Assembly: GCF_013085345.1 (NCBI RefSeq)
Contig: NZ_JABFAJ010000020.1
Span: 1 to 57,603, forward strand
Source: Isoptericola sediminis
GTDB lineage: Bacteria > Actinomycetota > Actinomycetes > Actinomycetales > Cellulomonadaceae
Length of the DNA stretch: 57,603 nucleotides
Direction of reading: 5' to 3'
Part shown: positions 49,028-56,848 of the stretch, in pieces
How the letters are laid out: each line of letters opens with the position of its first letter
How positions within the stretch are numbered: the first letter of the stretch is position 1
The notes under the pieces: generated by a model
Told to the model about the DNA's origin: nothing
Database searches by the model: none
What the model saw: the letters and a program-made list of their open reading frames with translations, nothing else
Made by a program: the position numbers and the translations under genes

Positions 49028-50634
49028 GGGCCGCCCCGACCCTGCGCCGCGTGGGCCTGGTCGTCTCCGGCACGCTCGTCGCCGCAGCGCTCGTCGCGAC
49101 CGCGGCGGTCGGCGAGCAGTGGACGCAGCGGTGGACGGCCGCGGACGAGGTGGCGGTCGCCGCGGCCACGCGCCAGGTCGAGGTGCGGCCGCCGACGTCC
49201 GTGGCCGTGTGTCCGCGCCCGGTGCGCCTGCCCGCCGGCTCCGACGTGGGGGACGACCAGTTCGGGGCCGCCCCGGTCGAGAGCCGCTCGGCCGTGGCGG
49301 CCGCCGTCGAGGGTGCGGCCGGGACGCCGCTCCTCGCGCGTCTCGACGGCACGCGGGCACGGGGGATCACGGCGGGTCCGGCGGTGGACGTGCTGTCCGA
49401 GCAGGTCCGGGGCGTCCGGGTGCTCCGGGCCGAGCCGCGGGCCGGTGCACCGCTGCGCGTCGCGGCGGCCCTCGCGGGGAGCACCGCCGCGGGCGACCTG
49501 CGGGGGCTGGCGGCCGCGTCGTGCCGTGCTCCGGCGACGGACCACTGGCTGGTGGGCGGCGGCAGCGAGGTCGGCCGGACCGCACTGCTCACGGTGCAGA
49601 ACCCGAGCGTGGAGCCGGCCGCCGTGAGCCTGGAGGTGTACGGGCCGAACGGCCCGGTGTCGATCGGCGGTCAGGGTGCGTTCACGGTGGCGCCGGGGGA
49701 GCAGGAGGTGCTCCGGCTCGACTCGCTCGCACCCGAGCAGCGCCGCCTCGCCGTCCACGTCCGTGCCGCCGGCGCCCGGGTGACGGCCTCGTGGCAGACC
49801 CAGGGCATCGACGGGCTCGTACCGACCGGTGTCGACCTGCTGGAGCCGGGCGACTCGCCGGCCCGGGTGATGGTGGCCAGCGGGGTGGTCGGCCGGGGCG
49901 AGGCTCCTGACGCGCCGCAGGCGGCCGCCCTGTGGCTCCTGGCCCCCGACGGCCGGCCCGGTGTCGCCCGGGTCAGCGTGTACGGGCCGGAGGGCCGGGT
50001 GACGCTGCGCGGCGCCGAGGTCGTCGACCTGGCCGTGGGCGCGGTGACGTCGGTGCCGTTGGGAGGCCTCGAGCCCGGGACGTACACGGTCGTCGTCGAC
50101 GCCGACGTCCCGGTGGTCGGGGCGGCCCGCTTCGCGCTGCCCGGGGAGCAGCCGGAGGACTCGGTCGTGGACGGCACCCCCTACGACGTGGCGTGGAACG
50201 CGGGGCGGTCGTTGCCGGCGGGACCCGTCGACGCGGGGCAGGTCGGCCTCCCGGCCGTGGCCCAGGGGGCGACCGTGGTGCTGTCGGCCGTCCCGGCGGA
50301 CCGTTCCCCGGACGTGGATCCCTCGGGAGTCGTGCCCGTGCGCCTGCGGGGTGTGGCGGCCGACGGGAGCCTGACCGGCGAGGAACAGGTCGAGGTCCCG
50401 GTCGGGGGGACCGTCGAGGTCCCCGCGGACGACGTGGCGGCCGAGGTCGCGGTCGTCGTCGACCCCGCGTCGTCCGACGACGGCGCGGCCCCCGCCGCGC
50501 GGGTGGTCTGGTCCGTGCGCCTCACGGCGTCCGACGGGACCGGCACGGACGGCTCGCTGGTGGCCACCCTCGACCCGACGGCGTCCGCCGAGACGGACGG
50601 CCTGGAGGAGGTCCGCCGCGTCGACGTGCCGTGA
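49024..50634 (+). CDS. DUF5719 family secreted/anchored protein
   Basis: The 536-residue protein has one N-terminal helix (VGLVVSGTLVAAALVATAAVG) and is otherwise extracellular. The rest is beta-rich, with repeated strand patterns such as TVQNPSVEPAAVSLEVYGPNG and VARVSVYGPEGRVTLRGAEV that suggest Ig-like or fibronectin-like domains. DUF5719 proteins lie beside the same glycosyltransferase and manB across Actinobacteria; their function is unknown, probably envelope assembly with the upstream glycosyltransferase. GGAGG precedes the ATG, which overlaps the upstream stop by four bases. Confidence 0.9.
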   Translation: MRAAPTLRRVGLVVSGTLVAAALVATAAVGEQWTQRWTAADEVAVAAATRQVEVRPPTSVAVCPRPVRLPAGSDVGDDQFGAAPVESRSAVAAAVEGAAGTPLLARLDGTRARGITAGPAVDVLSEQVRGVRVLRAEPRAGAPLRVAAALAGSTAAGDLRGLAAASCRAPATDHWLVGGGSEVGRTALLTVQNPSVEPAAVSLEVYGPNGPVSIGGQGAFTVAPGEQEVLRLDSLAPEQRRLAVHVRAAGARVTASWQTQGIDGLVPTGVDLLEPGDSPARVMVASGVVGRGEAPDAPQAAALWLLAPDGRPGVARVSVYGPEGRVTLRGAEVVDLAVGAVTSVPLGGLEPGTYTVVVDADVPVVGAARFALPGEQPEDSVVDGTPYDVAWNAGRSLPAGPVDAGQVGLPAVAQGATVVLSAVPADRSPDVDPSGVVPVRLRGVAADGSLTGEEQVEVPVGGTVEVPADDVAAEVAVVVDPASSDDGAAPAARVVWSVRLTASDGTGTDGSLVATLDPTASAETDGLEEVRRVDVP

Positions 50635-50647
50635 CGACCGGTGCGGG

Positions 50648-51079
50648 TCAGCGCTCGCCGAACCGCGGGTCGATCTCCTCCGGCGTCCGCGCCAGCAGGT
50701 GCGCCACCTGCTCCACGACGACGTCGTGCACCAGCTCGGCGAGGTCCTCCGGGTCCGTCGAGCGGGTCTCCACCGGCCGGCGGTAGATCACGATCCGTGC
50801 CGGCCGGCCCGACGCCGCGGGGAAGACCCGCCCGAGCGGCACGCCGGACGACTCCCAGGGAGCGGGGTCGGAGGGCGGCACGTCCTCGACGCCGAGCTCC
50901 GCACCGGCCACGGCCGGCCACCGGCGCTCGATGGACTCGAGCGACGCGAGGACGGCGTCGTCGAACCGCTCGGCGCGGGAGCGGTGGGCGGGCAGGTCGG
51001 CGGGTATCAGAGGACCCCGAGGTCCCCGCCCGCGCCGGTCCCGGCGACGCGGTCCTGACCCCGGTGCGGTGAGGTTCAC
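50648..51079 (-). CDS. Metallopeptidase-family protein lacking HExxH
   Basis: The 143-residue protein belongs, by its neighbourhood and overall sequence, to the minimal zincin family (DUF1025-like) found next to DUF3499 and manB in Actinobacteria. Family members have a helix like VVVHEIAHHFG. Here the aligned helix reads VVVEQVAHLL, so the first His and the catalytic Glu of HExxH become Glu-Gln and only the later His remains. It is unlikely to be a zinc protease and may be a structural or binding relative. GTG at 51079 follows TAGTCT at 6 bases. The N-terminal 25 residues are Arg-rich. Confidence 0.8.
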   Translation of the reverse strand: MNLTAPGSGPRRRDRRGRGPRGPLIPADLPAHRSRAERFDDAVLASLESIERRWPAVAGAELGVEDVPPSDPAPWESSGVPLGRVFPAASGRPARIVIYRRPVETRSTDPEDLAELVHDVVVEQVAHLLARTPEEIDPRFGER

Positions 51080-51085
51080 GCTCCG

Positions 51086-51091
51086 AGACTA
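51086..51091 (-). promoter_or_regulatory. -10 box of the metallopeptidase-family gene
   Basis: TAGTCT lies 6 bases before the GTG at 51079; leaderless. Confidence 0.6.
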
Positions 51092-51134
51092 TCGACCGAC
51101 GGCGCGCCTGGAGCGCAGGTCCGTGCGCGGCACG

Positions 51135-51140
51135 TATTCT
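51135..51140 (+). promoter_or_regulatory. -10 box of the DUF3499 gene
   Basis: TATTCT lies 6 bases before the GTG at 51147; leaderless. It is back to back with the metallopeptidase-family promoter. Confidence 0.6.
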
Positions 51141-51146
51141 CCGTGG

Positions 51147-51539
51147 GTGAGATCGGTGAGGCAGTGCTCGCGGACAGCATGCACGCAGGCGGCGGTGGCG
51201 ACCCTCACCTACGTGTACGCGGACTCGACCGCGGTGCTGGGGCCGCTCGCGCAGCGTGCCGAACCGCACAGTTACGACCTGTGCGCCCAGCACGCGGAGC
51301 GCCTCACCGCGCCGCGCGGCTGGGAGGTCGTGCGGCTGCAGCCCGAGTTCCACACGCCGGCCCCCTCCAAGGACGACCTCTCGGCGCTGGCCGAGGCCGT
51401 GCGGGAGGCCGGACGGGGCGGCCGGGCCACCCGGACGCCGGTGTCCGCGGAGCCGGCGACCGTGACCGAGACGGCGCGCCGTGGCCACCTCCGGGTGCTC
51501 CGGGCGGAGTCCGACGGCGGGCCGGCCGCGGGCGTCTGA
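51147..51539 (+). CDS. DUF3499 family protein
   Basis: The 130-residue conserved actinobacterial protein begins VRSVRQCSRTACTQ and contains a possible metal knuckle (CSRTAC, later YDLCAQHAERL). ATLTYVYADSTAVLGPLA is the family core. The C-terminal third is variable and Ala/Thr-rich. The function is unknown. GTG at 51147 is chosen by the -10 spacing, and RQC near the start matches relatives; GTG at 51156 is the alternative. It converges on manA with five bases between the stops. Confidence 0.88.
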   Translation: MRSVRQCSRTACTQAAVATLTYVYADSTAVLGPLAQRAEPHSYDLCAQHAERLTAPRGWEVVRLQPEFHTPAPSKDDLSALAEAVREAGRGGRATRTPVSAEPATVTETARRGHLRVLRAESDGGPAAGV

Positions 51540-51544
51540 ACCGG

Positions 51545-52753
51545 TCAGGGCACCCAGGCGCAGACGACGTGCCCCGCCCCGGTCACCGAGAGGGTCCCGG
51601 CGTCGTGGGGGACGAAGACCGACGCCCCGTGGGACAGCCGGAGCGGCTCCGCTCCGGAACCCCCGGCGGTGAGCTCCACCGAACCGTCCAGGCAGAGCAC
51701 GATCCGTGGGCCCGAGGTCGGGAGGTCGACCGCCTCGGAGGGGTCGACGTCCGCCGTCGTCAGGGCGAACTCCGGCACCGGTGCGCGGTAGGTCACCACC
51801 TGTCCCCGGCTGCCCGACGTGGTGATCTCCGGGGTCGCGGGGCGGCGCGGCGCGAACGACGCGCACTCCAGCAACGCCTCGACGTCCACGTGCTTGCTGG
51901 TCAGCCCGGCGCGGAGCACGTTGTCGCTGGACGCCATCACCTCCACGGCCACGCCGGACAGGTAGGCGTGCACCTCGCCCGGAGGCAGGTAGAGCGCCTC
52001 ACCGGGGTCGAGCGTCACCCGGTTGAGCAGCAGGGAGGCGATCACCCCGGGATCGCCCGGGTGCTCCGCGGAGAGCGCCACCACGGTCGCGTCGGCACGC
52101 TCCGACGGTGACCCGGCCTCCAGGCGGGCGCGGACGGCCGCGACGGTCTCGTCCACGGCCTGACGGCAGGACGCCGCGCCGCGGCTCGAGAGCAGGGCCG
52201 AGAAGGCCGCCCGCACACCGGTCGCCGACCGGTCGGCACGGAGCGCCGACCGGACCTCCTCCACGAGCGGGCCCGGGAGCCCCTCCAGGAGCGCCAGGGT
52301 GCTGCGTGGGGTGCGGAACCCTGCGAGGCCGTCGAACTCCGTGAGCGCCACGACCATCTCCGGCTTGTGCTGGTCGTCGTGGAAGGAGCGTTCGGGGGCG
52401 TCGACCGGGATCCCGAGACGGTTCTCCCGGTGGAACCCGGCCCGGGCCAGGTGCGGCCGCGGGTGGACCTGCAGGGAGAGCGACCTGTCGGCGGCGAGCA
52501 CCTTGAGCAGGTAGGGCAGGCGCGGGCCGAAGCGGTCGGCGACCCGGTCGCCCAGGACGGCCGACGGGTCGGCGCGCACGATCTCGTGCAGCGGGACCCC
52601 TGCCGACGTGCTGGGTGCGCTGCGGTGGGCGCCCAGCCAGAGCTCGGCGACGGGGAGGCCGTCGACCGGGAGGTCGAGCAACGTGGGGATGCGCGTCGGG
52701 GATCCCCAGTCGTAGCGCTGCACGGGGTTCGCGAGCGGGTGCAGCACGGTCAC
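51545..52753 (-). CDS. manA: Mannose-6-phosphate isomerase, type I
   Basis: It interconverts fructose-6-P and mannose-6-P, feeding ManB and GDP-mannose. The 402-residue type I enzyme has PVQRYDWGSPTRIPTLL, zinc ligands in SLQVHPRPHLARAGF and near KPEMVVAL, and ALYLPPGEVHAYLSG. Several in-frame GTGs exist; 52753 opens the conserved part closely (VLHPLANP) without reaching into the divergent manB promoter. It is divergent from manB, which uses its product. Confidence 0.94.
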   Translation of the reverse strand: MTVLHPLANPVQRYDWGSPTRIPTLLDLPVDGLPVAELWLGAHRSAPSTSAGVPLHEIVRADPSAVLGDRVADRFGPRLPYLLKVLAADRSLSLQVHPRPHLARAGFHRENRLGIPVDAPERSFHDDQHKPEMVVALTEFDGLAGFRTPRSTLALLEGLPGPLVEEVRSALRADRSATGVRAAFSALLSSRGAASCRQAVDETVAAVRARLEAGSPSERADATVVALSAEHPGDPGVIASLLLNRVTLDPGEALYLPPGEVHAYLSGVAVEVMASSDNVLRAGLTSKHVDVEALLECASFAPRRPATPEITTSGSRGQVVTYRAPVPEFALTTADVDPSEAVDLPTSGPRIVLCLDGSVELTAGGSGAEPLRLSHGASVFVPHDAGTLSVTGAGHVVCAWVP

Positions 52754-52805
52754 GGACCCACCCAACCACACTCGTCGTCGTGCCGGACGCCCGTCCTCCG
52801 CGCCG

Positions 52806-52811
52806 TAGGCT
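52806..52811 (+). promoter_or_regulatory. -10 box of manB
   Basis: TAGGCT lies 6 bases before the GTG at 52818; leaderless. Confidence 0.6.
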
Positions 52812-52817
52812 GGGCGG

Positions 52818-54245
52818 GTGACGACGGACCTGACGAAGATCGTGAAGGCCTACGACGTGCGGGGGCTGGTGCCCGCGGAGCTGTCGCCGCGGGTGGCGTG
52901 GGCCCTGGGGCTGGCCTTCGCCGAGGTCGTGGCGGTGCCCGACGGGGCGGCGCGGGTGGTGGTCGGCCGGGACATGCGTGACACCGGCCCCGCGCTGGCC
53001 CGGGAGTTCGCCGCGGGCGTGACGTCTCGCGGCGTGGACGTGGTCGACGTGGGTCTGTGCTCGACCGACGGGCTGTACTTCGCCTCGGGCAGCCTGCAGG
53101 CGCCGGGGGTGATGTTCACCGCCTCGCACAACCCCGCCGAGTACAACGGGATCAAGATGTGCCGGGCCGGGGCGCGGCCCGTGGGGCAGGACACCGGCCT
53201 CGCGCAGATCCGCGACCGGGCCCAGCAGATCCTCGACGGCGCCGAGCCGGAGGTCGCCGGCACGCCGGGCGAGGTCGTCGAGCAGGACGTCCTGGGCGAC
53301 TACGCCGCCTTCCTGCGCTCGCTGGTGGACCTGTCGGACCTGCGGCCGCTGAAGGTCGTGGTCGACGCCGGCAACGGCATGGCCGGGCTGACGGTGCCCG
53401 CCGTCCTGGGTGACGCCGCCGGGCTCCCCGGCCTGCCGCTGGAGGTGGTGCCGCTGTACTTCGAGCTGGACGGCACGTTCCCGCACCACGAGGCCAACCC
53501 GCTGGAGCCGGCGAACCTGGCCGACCTGCAGCGCGCCGTGGTGTCCCACGGCGCCGACCTGGGCCTGGCCTTCGACGGGGACGCCGACCGCTGCTTCGTC
53601 GTCGACGAGACCGGCGCGGCCGTCTCCCCGAGCGCGATCACCGCCCTGGTCGGGATGCGCGAGATCGCCCGCGAGCAGGCCGCCGGACGGCCCGCGACGG
53701 TCATCGCCAACCTCATCACCTCCCGGGCGGTGACCGACCTGCTCGGCGAGAGCGCCACCGTGGTGCGCACCCGGGTGGGCCACTCGTTCATCAAGCAGAC
53801 GATGGCCGAGCACTCGGCGATCTTCGGAGGCGAGCACTCCGCCCACTACTACTTCCGCGACTTCTGGTTCGCCGACACCGGCATGCTGGCCGCGCTGCAC
53901 GTGCTGGCAGCCCTCGGCTCGCAGCCCCACCCCGCCGGCGCGCTGGCCGACATGTACACCCCGTACAGCGCGTCGGGGGAGATCAACTCGCGGGTCACCG
54001 ATCCGGGTGCGACCACCGAGCGGGTGCGCGACGCCTACGAGCGCGCCTACCCCGAGGCCGTCGTGGACACCCTCGACGGCCTGACCGTCACCCACTGGGA
54101 CGACCAGCACCCCAAGTGGTGGTTCAACCTGCGCGCGTCCAACACCGAACCCCTGCTGCGCCTCAACGTCGAGGCCGCCGACCACGACATCATGACCAAG
54201 CTCCGGGACGACGTCCTGTCCCTCGTGCACGAGGAGGCCCTGTGA
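52818..54245 (+). CDS. manB: Phosphomannomutase/phosphoglucomutase
   Basis: It converts mannose-6-P to mannose-1-P for GDP-mannose and mannosylated envelope glycans. The 475-residue alpha-D-phosphohexomutase has the phosphoserine in TASHNPAEYNG near 103, the Mg2+ loop DGDADR near 254, the sugar-recognition loop GGEHSAHYYF and the phosphate-binding RASNTEPLLRLN. The GTG start yields a leaderless mRNA. The stop overlaps the Trm112 GTG (GTGA), after GAGGAGG, so that small gene is coupled. manB-Trm112 order is conserved in actinobacteria. Confidence 0.96.
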   Translation: MTTDLTKIVKAYDVRGLVPAELSPRVAWALGLAFAEVVAVPDGAARVVVGRDMRDTGPALAREFAAGVTSRGVDVVDVGLCSTDGLYFASGSLQAPGVMFTASHNPAEYNGIKMCRAGARPVGQDTGLAQIRDRAQQILDGAEPEVAGTPGEVVEQDVLGDYAAFLRSLVDLSDLRPLKVVVDAGNGMAGLTVPAVLGDAAGLPGLPLEVVPLYFELDGTFPHHEANPLEPANLADLQRAVVSHGADLGLAFDGDADRCFVVDETGAAVSPSAITALVGMREIAREQAAGRPATVIANLITSRAVTDLLGESATVVRTRVGHSFIKQTMAEHSAIFGGEHSAHYYFRDFWFADTGMLAALHVLAALGSQPHPAGALADMYTPYSASGEINSRVTDPGATTERVRDAYERAYPEAVVDTLDGLTVTHWDDQHPKWWFNLRASNTEPLLRLNVEAADHDIMTKLRDDVLSLVHEEAL

Positions 54246-54451
54246 ACGACCAGACCCCGTGGATGGACCCGTGGGTGCGCAGCGTGCTGCGCTGTCCCGT
54301 GACCGGGGCCGAGCTCGTCGACGCCGTCGGACCGGACGGCGCCCCGGAGCTGCGCTCGACCGACCCGGACCGCCCGCTGGCCTACCCCGTCCGCGACGGC
54401 ATCCCGGTCCTGCTGGAGAGCGAGGCGCGCGAGGTCCGTCCCGGTCAGTAG
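54242..54451 (+). CDS. Trm112-like small protein
   Basis: The 69-residue protein has the Trm112/YcaR motif: LRCPVTGAELV, then PLAYPVRDGIPVLLESEARE. Only one Cys remains of the zinc-knuckle pairs, as is common in actinobacterial members. Trm112 proteins activate methyltransferases in other organisms; here the partner is unknown. Mycobacteria carry a SIS-domain sugar-isomerase-like gene at this point, which is absent. It overlaps manB by four bases and its 3' end overlaps the converging SpoIID-like gene by seven. Confidence 0.9.
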   Translation: MNDQTPWMDPWVRSVLRCPVTGAELVDAVGPDGAPELRSTDPDRPLAYPVRDGIPVLLESEAREVRPGQ

Positions 54452-55782
54452 CCGCGGATCCCGGTGATCCACGCGGCGGGCAGGTTGCCGGCCGTGGTCG
54501 CCCGGCCGATCCACCGGCGCATCTGATCGGCCTTTCCCGAGATCGTCGACGTCGTGCCGTGGAGGTTCGTCGCGGTGATCGAGCGCATCTGACCGCTGCT
54601 CCAACGTGCCGTGACGTCCACCGAGACCACCGTGGGCAGGCCGAAGAGCTTGCTGGCGGAGGCCTGGGTGAGGGTACGGGTCCACGACGAGTACGAGTTC
54701 CCCGGGGCTCGCAGGCTGTAGGGATCGGATACCGACCTCTCGTACGGGACCACCGACGACCAGACGTCCTCGGAGTTCGCGGTCCGGCCACCGCTGGAGG
54801 AGAAGTAGTGGGCCGCCACGGGCTTGCCGTCGTGCTCCAGCACGCGCCCCTCCATCGTCGACGAGCTCGTCCGGTCGACCGCGGTCTTCCAGATCGTCCC
54901 GTAGTAGCCGTTCGTGCCCTCGTTCTCCTTCTTCCAGCCGGTGAAGTTCTGGTCCCGGACGTCGTCGACGACGTGGCACCGGCACAGGTTCTTGTTCGTC
55001 CGCTGGGAGAGCGCATAGGACCGCGCCGTGATCGCCTGCGCCCGCAGGGCGCGCTCGCCGCCGGAGGCACCCCACGAGGACGGCATCTCGGCGATGCCGT
55101 ACAGGTACTCGGTGTTGAGCCGGACGTCGTTGGTGAGGTTGGGGATCCCTTCCCTGACGGTCGTGGTCAGCCGTCCGTGCCGGTAGGCGCCGTGCGCACC
55201 CACGACGGTCGCCACGGCCGGCGTGCCCGCCGGCCGGTAGTAGCGGGTGCCCGACCAGTAGATGCGGACGACCTTGGCCCAGTAGGCGGCGCCACGGGTC
55301 CACACCTTGACCTTCCCGGTACTGGTGGCCTTGATCGCCAGGGTCGTCGCTCCGCTGCCTGCCACCAGGGTGTCGCCGCGGCCGTCCCGTACCCGCCACG
55401 AACCGGAGTCGATGGACACCCACGTCTTGACGCCGGTGTCGCCGTAGCCCTGGTACCCGTAGGGGTCAGGCCCGTAGACCTGGACGCGGATCGCGCCGGG
55501 CACGTCGCGGTACGGGGTCCCGACACCCGTGTAGTAGTGCTTGAGGATGCCGGTCGCCGTGCGGCCCTCACGAGCCATCTGGTACGCACCGAACTGGGGC
55601 ATCCCGACGCCGTGCCCGTACCCGCTGCCCTCGAGCCGGAACGCGTCGGGTGCCGCCGACACGGCCTCGGACTGTTCCGTGACGGGTTCGGCCGCGACCG
55701 TCGGACCCGCGACCGACGCCGCGACCAGGGCAGCGGTCGTGACCGCCACCAGAGCCTGGTGGAACCGAGTCCTGCGGTGCAT
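54445..55782 (-). CDS. SpoIID/LytB-like secreted protein
   Basis: The 445-residue exported protein has a signal peptide (ALVAVTTAALVAASVAGPTVAA). The motif SGYGHGVGMPQFGAYQMAREG is placed just after it, as in many actinobacterial members and unlike sporulation SpoIID, where the HGVG motif is C-terminal. The SpoIID core follows near 210-380 (YLYGIAEMPSSWG, ALRAQAITARSYAL, AAHYFSSSGGRTANSEDVW). SpoIID is a lytic transglycosylase in endospore formers; here wall remodelling is inferred. ATG has GGAGGG upstream and TAGAAT as -10, giving a leader of roughly 20-25 bases. Confidence 0.9.
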   Translation of the reverse strand: MHRRTRFHQALVAVTTAALVAASVAGPTVAAEPVTEQSEAVSAAPDAFRLEGSGYGHGVGMPQFGAYQMAREGRTATGILKHYYTGVGTPYRDVPGAIRVQVYGPDPYGYQGYGDTGVKTWVSIDSGSWRVRDGRGDTLVAGSGATTLAIKATSTGKVKVWTRGAAYWAKVVRIYWSGTRYYRPAGTPAVATVVGAHGAYRHGRLTTTVREGIPNLTNDVRLNTEYLYGIAEMPSSWGASGGERALRAQAITARSYALSQRTNKNLCRCHVVDDVRDQNFTGWKKENEGTNGYYGTIWKTAVDRTSSSTMEGRVLEHDGKPVAAHYFSSSGGRTANSEDVWSSVVPYERSVSDPYSLRAPGNSYSSWTRTLTQASASKLFGLPTVVSVDVTARWSSGQMRSITATNLHGTTSTISGKADQMRRWIGRATTAGNLPAAWITGIRGY

Positions 55783-55809
55783 CGTCCTGACCCTCCGCGC
55801 GATGTTCTC

Positions 55810-55815
55810 ATTCTA
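55810..55815 (-). promoter_or_regulatory. -10 box of the SpoIID-like gene (leadered)
   Basis: TAGAAT lies 27 bases before the ATG, with GGAGGG between. This leadered promoter contrasts with the leaderless ones nearby. Confidence 0.55.
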
Positions 55816-55960
55816 CTGTGGCGCAGGTCACTCGACGAGGCATCCCGGACCGGTCCGTCCGCGCCGGCGTCGTCCCGGGTCACCGCGCGGGCGGCCGCCG
55901 GGCCGTCGTCTACGATGGTCCGGACCTCGCGGCCCGCGAGCGACGTACGGAGGGAGTGGC

Positions 55961-56749
55961 GTGAGGACTGCGCTGATCGGCTACACCGGATTCATCGGGT
56001 CGAACCTCGCGGCAGAGTTCGCGTTCGACGATCTGTACAACACCTCGAACATCGATGACATCCGTGGTCAGGAGTACGACCTCGTCGTCACCGCGGCCGC
56101 CCGTGCGGACTCGCACCGCATCAACCAGGACGGTGCGGCCGACCGCGCCGAGATCGATGCGTACGTCGACCTGCTCTCGACGGTCAGGGCGGACAAGCTG
56201 GTGCTCGCCTCGACCGTGTGCGTCTATCCCGGCGGGACGTCCCCCGACGAGTCGACCCCGCTCACCGAGGCAGGGCTGACCCCGTACGGGGCGAACAGGC
56301 TGCACATGGAACGACGACTCGGGGACGCCTTCGACCTGCTTCCCGTCCGGCTGCCGCAGCTCTACGGTCGTTCGATCAAGAAGGGCATCGTCTACGACCT
56401 GCTGAACGACTACCGCGTCGAGCACATCCGTCCCGATGGCCGCTTCCAGTACTACGACCTGCGCCGGCTCTGGGCGGACGTCCGGGTCGCGCTCGACCAC
56501 GGGCTCGAGTCGCTGAACGTGGCGACGCCGGCGATCGACAGCGCGACGGTCGCCCAGGAGGTCTTCGGCCGGGACATCACCGGTCAGCTCGCCGACGTGC
56601 CCGAACCGCCGCTCACGTACACCCGCGACATGCGTACCCGCCACGCCGCGCTCTTCGACGGGCCCGAGGGCTACCTCATGGACGTCGAGGACGAGCTCGA
56701 CGCCATCCGTCGGTTCGTGGCCGATGCCCGCGAGGGGCTGCTCGCCTGA
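55961..56749 (+). CDS. NAD-dependent epimerase/dehydratase-like enzyme
   Basis: The 262-residue extended-SDR protein has the NAD site IGYTGFIGSNLA, the Ser of ASTVCVYPGG, and a catalytic motif that reads YGANR, with Arg where YxxxK is expected. This may alter or weaken the chemistry. It is shorter than most sugar epimerases (about 310). GTG at 55961 follows GGAGGG. Because a cytidylyltransferase comes next, it may reduce or modify a pentitol or sugar for a wall polymer, as in TarI/TarJ pairs; the substrate is not established. Confidence 0.8.
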   Translation: MRTALIGYTGFIGSNLAAEFAFDDLYNTSNIDDIRGQEYDLVVTAAARADSHRINQDGAADRAEIDAYVDLLSTVRADKLVLASTVCVYPGGTSPDESTPLTEAGLTPYGANRLHMERRLGDAFDLLPVRLPQLYGRSIKKGIVYDLLNDYRVEHIRPDGRFQYYDLRRLWADVRVALDHGLESLNVATPAIDSATVAQEVFGRDITGQLADVPEPPLTYTRDMRTRHAALFDGPEGYLMDVEDELDAIRRFVADAREGLLA

Positions 56750-56848
56750 GCCGGTGCGGCAGCCCTCATCACCGGCCACGTCGACGACGCCCGTGATGCC
56801 GGTCCGACCCCGCCCGAGGCGGATTCCCCCGAGGAGAGAACAGCACTG

